A stretch of DNA of 64,000 nt from Bacillus sp. A301a_S52 (lineage in GTDB: Bacteria; Bacillota; Bacilli; Bacillales; Salisediminibacteriaceae): assembly GCA_024701455.1 (NCBI GenBank), contig JABXYP010000001.1:2360001-2424000 (forward strand), read 5' to 3'. The translations under genes and the position numbers were made by a program. Shown here one piece after another: positions 62,651-64,000 of the stretch. The stretch's first letter is position 1. The number at the start of each line of letters is the position of its first letter. The notes under the pieces were generated by a model, which saw only the letters and a program-made list of their open reading frames with translations, ran no database searches and was not told the origin of the DNA.

Positions 62651-62953
62651 ATGACTTTTACAATAACTGAACAAGCTGCGGCTTTTTACAAAAAAGAATT
62701 AAATTTAAATAAAGGGGATTCATTATCCTTTTATGTCCGAGTTGGAGGCGTTGGATCAGGCGGTTTCTCTGCTGGGCTGTATAAAGGCAAACCAGACATT
62801 GAATATACGAGTGTGGAAAAACAGGACATTACCTTCTGTATTCATCAGGATGATATGTGGTATTTCGATGGGATGACCATTGATTATCATGACGATTATA
62901 ATGAAGTGACGTTTGAAAATAGCCGAATAGGCAGTGTCATAAATCCACAATAA
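62651..62953 (+). CDS. HesB/YadR/YfhF-family protein (IscA-like fold)
   Basis: A 100-residue protein opening MTFTITEQAAAFYKKELNL, then SFYVRVGGVGSGGFSAGLYK and FYFDGM-type pattern (YFDGMTIDYHDDYN). The IscA-like fold is clear, but the three cysteines needed to bind a cluster are absent, as in the YneR/YfhF group. The ATG at 62651 with AAAGGA upstream is the start; the GTG at 62642 is too close to the RBS. Function unknown. Confidence 0.85.
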   Translation: MTFTITEQAAAFYKKELNLNKGDSLSFYVRVGGVGSGGFSAGLYKGKPDIEYTSVEKQDITFCIHQDDMWYFDGMTIDYHDDYNEVTFENSRIGSVINPQ

Positions 62954-62984
62954 AACGGGAAAAGTCTACACTCTTCCCGTTTTA
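62952..62984. terminator. Bidirectional terminator
   Basis: AAAACGGGAA and TTCCCGTTTT, with a few mismatched inner bases, sit between two convergent genes, ending in TTTTATTC on the plus strand. Confidence 0.8.
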
Positions 62985-62988
62985 TTCA

Positions 62989-64000
62989 TCATCCGCCTAT
63001 ATGGGACATTTCAATTTTTTTAAGCTGCTGTTTATTGGTATGTTTTAACCGCTCTTCTGAGTAGCGATCATCTCGCTTTTCCCAAATGTCCTTAACAAAG
63101 GCAGCTAGCTCCTCATCAGTAGCATCAGAACGTAGAACGTCTCGCACATCATGGCCGCCACTAGAAAATAAACATGTCACTAACTTTCCATCGGCGGATA
63201 AACGGGCTCGAGAGCAACTAGCACAAAAAGCATCCGTGACAGATGAAATAATGCCAATCTCTTGCCCATTGTCTTTAAATCTAAAGCGATCAGCCACTTC
63301 TCCGACATAGTTGGGTTCCACTGGTTCTAAAGGAAGCTCTTTGTTTATCATGTTAAATATCTCTTGTTTACTTATAACATGGTCTAATGTCCACCCATTT
63401 GAGTTTCCCACATCCATAAATTCAATGTAGCGAAGAATAATAGAGGTGTCTTTAAAATAATGTGCCATTGGAAGAATATCTTTCTCATTCATGCCACGTT
63501 TTACAACCATATTTATTTTGACACCGAGCCCTGCCTGACGAGCTGCTTCGATCCCTTCAAGCACTTTATGAACACTTACTCCCCTATCGTTAATTGCCAT
63601 AAACGTATTATCATTTAATGAATCTAAACTAATTGTTACCCGTTTTAAACCAGCCTGTTTCAGCTCTTCAGCATACTTCGGTAAAAAAACACCGTTCGTT
63701 GTCATGGCAATATCGTCAATACCTTCAACCTCATGTAACATACTGATAAGGGTTGAAAGGTTTTGACGCATTAAAGGTTCGCCACCAGTAATACGTAGTT
63801 TTTTTACACCGCCTCTATTTGCTAAAACGCTTGCGAATCTAGTAATCTCTTCAAATGTTAGAATGTCATCTTTCGGCAAGAATTTAAAATACTTATCGAA
63901 AATTTCCGCAGGCATGCAGTAACGACAACGAAAATTGCATCTGTCTGTGACAGAAATGCGTAAGTCTCTTAGAGGTCGTGAGAATTTATCTGTTATAGCT
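62989..64000 (-). CDS. moaA: GTP 3',8-cyclase MoaA (start lies just beyond the right edge)
   Basis: MoaA is a radical SAM enzyme that makes the first intermediate of molybdenum cofactor from GTP. The frame reads through to the window end: [20 protein letters not shown], then NFRCRYC gives the CxxxCxxC cluster, and [19 protein letters not shown] carries the second cluster (CxxC...C). The final residues are SHIGG, ending in the Gly-Gly used by the enzyme. Only a few N-terminal residues are missing. Other moa genes would lie outside the window. Confidence 0.96.
   Translation of the reverse strand, partial: AITDKFSRPLRDLRISVTDRCNFRCRYCMPAEIFDKYFKFLPKDDILTFEEITRFASVLANRGGVKKLRITGGEPLMRQNLSTLISMLHEVEGIDDIAMTTNGVFLPKYAEELKQAGLKRVTISLDSLNDNTFMAINDRGVSVHKVLEGIEAARQAGLGVKINMVVKRGMNEKDILPMAHYFKDTSIILRYIEFMDVGNSNGWTLDHVISKQEIFNMINKELPLEPVEPNYVGEVADRFRFKDNGQEIGIISSVTDAFCASCSRARLSADGKLVTCLFSSGGHDVRDVLRSDATDEELAAFVKDIWEKRDDRYSEERLKHTNKQQLKKIEMSHIGG

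Noticed and set aside
1..64000. tRNA, rRNA, CRISPR, transposase or phage genes
   Set aside because: Reading both strands I found no T-loop pattern, spaced direct repeats, or integrase/transposase motifs.

Overview
The window looks like a chromosomal segment of a low-GC, endospore-forming Bacillaceae. Marker genes include addB-addA with overlapping ends, a YteA-type zinc-finger protein, a YpwA-type M32 carboxypeptidase, pssA, a lysine riboswitch and a B. subtilis-like eps order with a SinR/SlrR-type regulator. The mix of fermentative pyruvate formate-lyase and AGCS (cation-coupled) alanine uptake would suit a facultatively anaerobic, perhaps halo- or alkaliphilic soil bacterium. That last point is inference; no phylogeny was run.

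Layout. 1-4310: start of addA and complete addB (minus). 4470-9937: a FUSC/ArAE membrane protein, a decayed FAD monooxygenase, a VTT-domain membrane protein, a DAO-type oxidase, two small unknown proteins and a flavoprotein. 10061-11344: lysine riboswitch, terminator and dapA-type gene. 11625-15794: GNAT, then pflB-pflA behind a region rich in regulatory sequence. 15986-17068: AI-2E family permease.

17188-46121 (minus) is one very long exopolysaccharide locus of about 29 kb with a strong sigma-A-type promoter at its right end (46121-46093). It reads epsA (chain length), epsB (BY-kinase), a structured EAR-like RNA with a terminator hairpin, epsC, epsD, epsF, a GT2, epsG (polymerase), epsM, epsN, a SinR/SlrR-like repressor, a SAF-domain oxidoreductase, a block of eight further glycosyltransferases interleaved with TagB- and TagD-like glycerol-phosphate genes and a PglK-type ABC flippase, then galE, rmlA, rmlB, rmlC, epsL and a metallophosphoesterase. 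EpsC, EpsN, EpsM and EpsL together predict a di-N-acetyl-bacillosamine-primed repeat unit. GalE and RmlABC supply further sugars, TagD/TagB a glycerol-phosphate substituent, the ABC protein probably does the flipping, EpsG polymerises, and EpsA/EpsB set length.

46664-64000 holds separate transcription units: AGCS alanine symporter, a PRPP-synthetase-like protein with an altered PRPP loop, a long UbiD, pssA, a GT4, an alpha/beta hydrolase, an SDR, a YteA-like protein, an orphan LuxR-type regulator, a PfkA-like protein with changed fructose-6-phosphate residues, a P1 peptidase, an M32 carboxypeptidase, a HesB-like protein and moaA (running off the window).

Two layers stand out beyond the genes. 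First, a modular, hairpin-rich intergenic repeat family (5579, 11342, 12127, 15872, 20376, 48347, 49868) with conserved ends and variable middles, one copy lying inside the eps operon. Second, an identical 18-bp sequence that fills the spacer of the eps promoter and recurs just after epsB, ahead of the EAR-like RNA. No tRNA, rRNA, CRISPR array, phage or transposase gene was seen.
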